Shown here piece by piece: positions 62,814 to 64,000 of a stretch of 64,000 nucleotides of DNA. The first letter of the stretch is position 1. Every line of letters begins with the position of its first letter. Under the pieces are notes generated by a model that searched no databases, was not told where the DNA came from, and saw only the letters and a program-made list of their open reading frames with translations. The DNA is from Streptomyces sp. NBC_00704 (lineage in GTDB: Bacteria; Actinomycetota; Actinomycetes; Streptomycetales; Streptomycetaceae), in NCBI RefSeq assembly GCF_036226605.1, contig NZ_CP109000.1, forward strand, positions 1,426,001 through 1,490,000. Direction: 5' to 3'. Both the position numbers and the translations under genes were made by a program.

Positions 62814-62865
62814 CCTGCCGAAATCCGGCTCCGCCGCGGATCTGTGCAGGTCCCCGCACCACGCT

Positions 62866-62901
62866 GAAGGCCGCTCCCCCGGTATGCGGGGAGCGGTCTT
62901 C
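62866..62901. terminator. Bidirectional terminator
   Basis: A 14-bp stem with one G-T pair (62866-62879 with 62888-62901; core CCGCTCCCC/GGGGAGCGG) and an 8-nt loop. It lies between the convergent dehydrogenase and Nudix genes. Confidence 0.75.
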
Positions 62902-63026
62902 GGCGTTCGTCGCCGCCCCCAGGGGGCTGTGAGGGGGTTTCGGAGGGAGGTCGCGTCACTCCCTCACGCGGCAGGAGCAGGAACCGTGGGGGCCGGTGCG
63001 CTGTCCGCGCCTCACGCCCGGTGGGT

Positions 63027-63557
63027 TCAGCCGAGCCTCATGTGACGCAGCAGCATCAACGCGGCCGCCATGTTGGCGGCCGGGACCTCCCCCCGGGCGA
63101 CCAGGTCGGGGACGCGCTTGAGGGAGACCCATTCCCTGCGGTCCGACTCGAAGTCGTCCACGGGGTGCCCCGTGTACCGCGCCTCGTCCGACCAGTAGAT
63201 GTGGTGGACGGCGTCGGTGAGCCCGTTGGACGGCTCCACGCTCATCAGGTGGCGCAGGGGCCCCGGCCGCCAGCCGGTCTCCTCCTCCAGTTCCCGGGCG
63301 GCCGCCCGGGCGACGTCCTCGCCGTCCTCCACCACGCCCGCGGCCAGCTCCCAGCCCCAGCTGTCGGTGATGAAGCGGTGCCGCCACAGCAGGAGGACCT
63401 CGTTGGCGTCGTTGACGACGGTCGCCACGGCGACGGGCCGCAGCCGTATGAGGAAGTGGTCCAGATGCCGGCCGTCGGGCAGCTCCACATCTGCCAGGTT
63501 GACGCTGAACCAGCGGTTTTCATACACAGTTTGTTCGTTCTGTTTTGTCCACTGCAC
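63027..63557 (-). CDS. Nudix hydrolase (ADP-ribose pyrophosphatase-like)
   Basis: A 176-residue protein. The Nudix box runs GVVEDGEDVARAAARELEEETGW, matching Gx5Ex7REUxEExGU. Flanks WELAAGVVEDGE and AVATVVNDANEVLLLWRHRF fit the ADP-ribose/sugar-nucleotide subgroup. The start is GTG at 63557 with GGAAGG upstream. Confidence 0.92.
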   Translation of the reverse strand: MQWTKQNEQTVYENRWFSVNLADVELPDGRHLDHFLIRLRPVAVATVVNDANEVLLLWRHRFITDSWGWELAAGVVEDGEDVARAAARELEEETGWRPGPLRHLMSVEPSNGLTDAVHHIYWSDEARYTGHPVDDFESDRREWVSLKRVPDLVARGEVPAANMAAALMLLRHMRLG

Positions 63558-63677
63558 GGTTCTGCCACCTTCCGTCGAGTAAGTGGCAATATCGCAGCAG
63601 GAACCATGCGGCGTCGGCGCGGACGCCGGGCCGGCGCCTCCTCGGCCGCCGGGATGCGGGCGCCCGCGACGCCCCGC

Positions 63678-64000
63678 CTACAGCGGGACGCGCAGCGCCC
63701 CGTCGATGAGGTCGGCCGCCTCGGCCGTGCCCGCGCAGCCGCTGCGCACGAGGTGCTCGCGCACCGACCGGAGCCGGTCGCGCAGCCGCTGGGACTCCAT
63801 CCCGCGCGCCTGCTCGGCCATCCGCACAGCGGTGACCACCGCCTTGTCCGCGTTGCCCTGCCGCAGCTCGATGGTGCTGAGCATGGCCAGCCGGTGCACC
63901 CGGCCTCGGTCGTGCGCCGGGGTGCCCACGGCGGCCGTCGCGTGCTCGGCGGCCGCGGTGAGATCGCCGAGGCTGAGCAGCGCCTCGGCCACCTGGACGT
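63678..64000 (-). CDS. C-terminal part of a TPR-containing regulator
   Basis: The frame runs in from the right edge, so about 107 C-terminal residues are visible: VAEALLSLGDLTAAAEHATAAVGTPAHDRGRVHRLAMLSTIELRQGNADKAVVTAVRMAEQARGMESQRLRDRLRSVREHLV. The paired helices look like tetratricopeptide repeats, as in the C-terminal half of Streptomyces XRE-type regulators. The expected N-terminal HTH lies outside, so the regulator label is an inference. Confidence 0.55.
   Translation of the reverse strand, partial: VQVAEALLSLGDLTAAAEHATAAVGTPAHDRGRVHRLAMLSTIELRQGNADKAVVTAVRMAEQARGMESQRLRDRLRSVREHLVRSGCAGTAEAADLIDGALRVPL

Overview
The window is high-GC, gene-dense DNA with GTG/TTG starts, Tat signals, 4-bp GTGA/ATGA gene overlaps and a developmental gene (ssgB). 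It is almost certainly a chromosomal segment of a Streptomyces species. From memory, the gene order ssgB ... pabB ... cobT ... metNIQ ... argH ... argCJBDR resembles the S. coelicolor SCO154x-SCO159x core region; I could not align it here.

Layout. 1-4.9 kb (-): a sugar-uptake operon (Tat lipoprotein binding protein, two permeases, DUF624 protein, PcRGLX/YetA-like exo-rhamnogalacturonan lyase cut by the window edge) with a clear promoter and LacI-type palindromes. 4.9-6.3 kb: non-coding DNA with a strongly G-biased strand and tandem repeats, ending in a terminator and tRNA-Val(CAC). 6.4-13.1 kb: PGPGW membrane protein, ssgB, CGNR zinc-finger protein, small membrane proteins, a DsbA-like protein, a GNAT enzyme and the p-aminobenzoate pair pabB-pabC. 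13.2-15.3 kb: a five-tRNA operon (Gly, Cys, three Val-GAC) whose terminator hairpin has been split by an intact IS30-family element. 15.3-20.1 kb: zf-TFIIB protein, phosphotransferase, small proteins, a Ser/Thr kinase and a TrmH-type methyltransferase. 20.1-27.5 kb (-): corrinoid genes, namely cysG-type cobA, a giant BluB-CobT fusion and cbiET/cobL. 27.6-31.4 kb (-): GNAT plus metNIQ methionine uptake with a possible leader peptide.

32-42 kb: two small membrane proteins, GNAT, sigma-like factor, GDPD phosphodiesterase, PlsC acyltransferase, a block of six intergenic repeats, a TetR-MFS efflux pair with a palindromic operator, an aldo/keto reductase and argH with an ARG box. 42.1-48.1 kb (+): a secreted protein with a duplicated unknown domain, a PPOX-fold protein, an L,D-transpeptidase-like protein and a three-gene flavin electron-transfer operon (ferric-reductase-like membrane protein, secreted triple FMN-binding carrier, ApbE flavinyltransferase). 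48.4-53.4 kb (-): argC-argJ-argB-argD-argR, tightly coupled, with an ARG box upstream that the encoded ArgR probably binds, as at argH. 53.6-64 kb: secreted GH51 arabinofuranosidase, DUF6314, a phosphatase-fold protein lacking its catalytic histidines, GNAT, a divergent MocR regulator/EamA transporter pair with overlapping start codons, DUF1918, a GH10-like secreted protein, a 3-hydroxyacyl-CoA dehydrogenase, a Nudix hydrolase and the end of a TPR-type regulator.

How the parts work together: arginine synthesis is under one repressor at two loci. Pectin side-chain use could link the rhamnogalacturonan operon with the arabinofuranosidase. The best candidate for a little-studied system is the FMN carrier operon, in which ApbE would load FMN onto three repeated domains that take electrons from the membrane reductase outside the cytoplasm.
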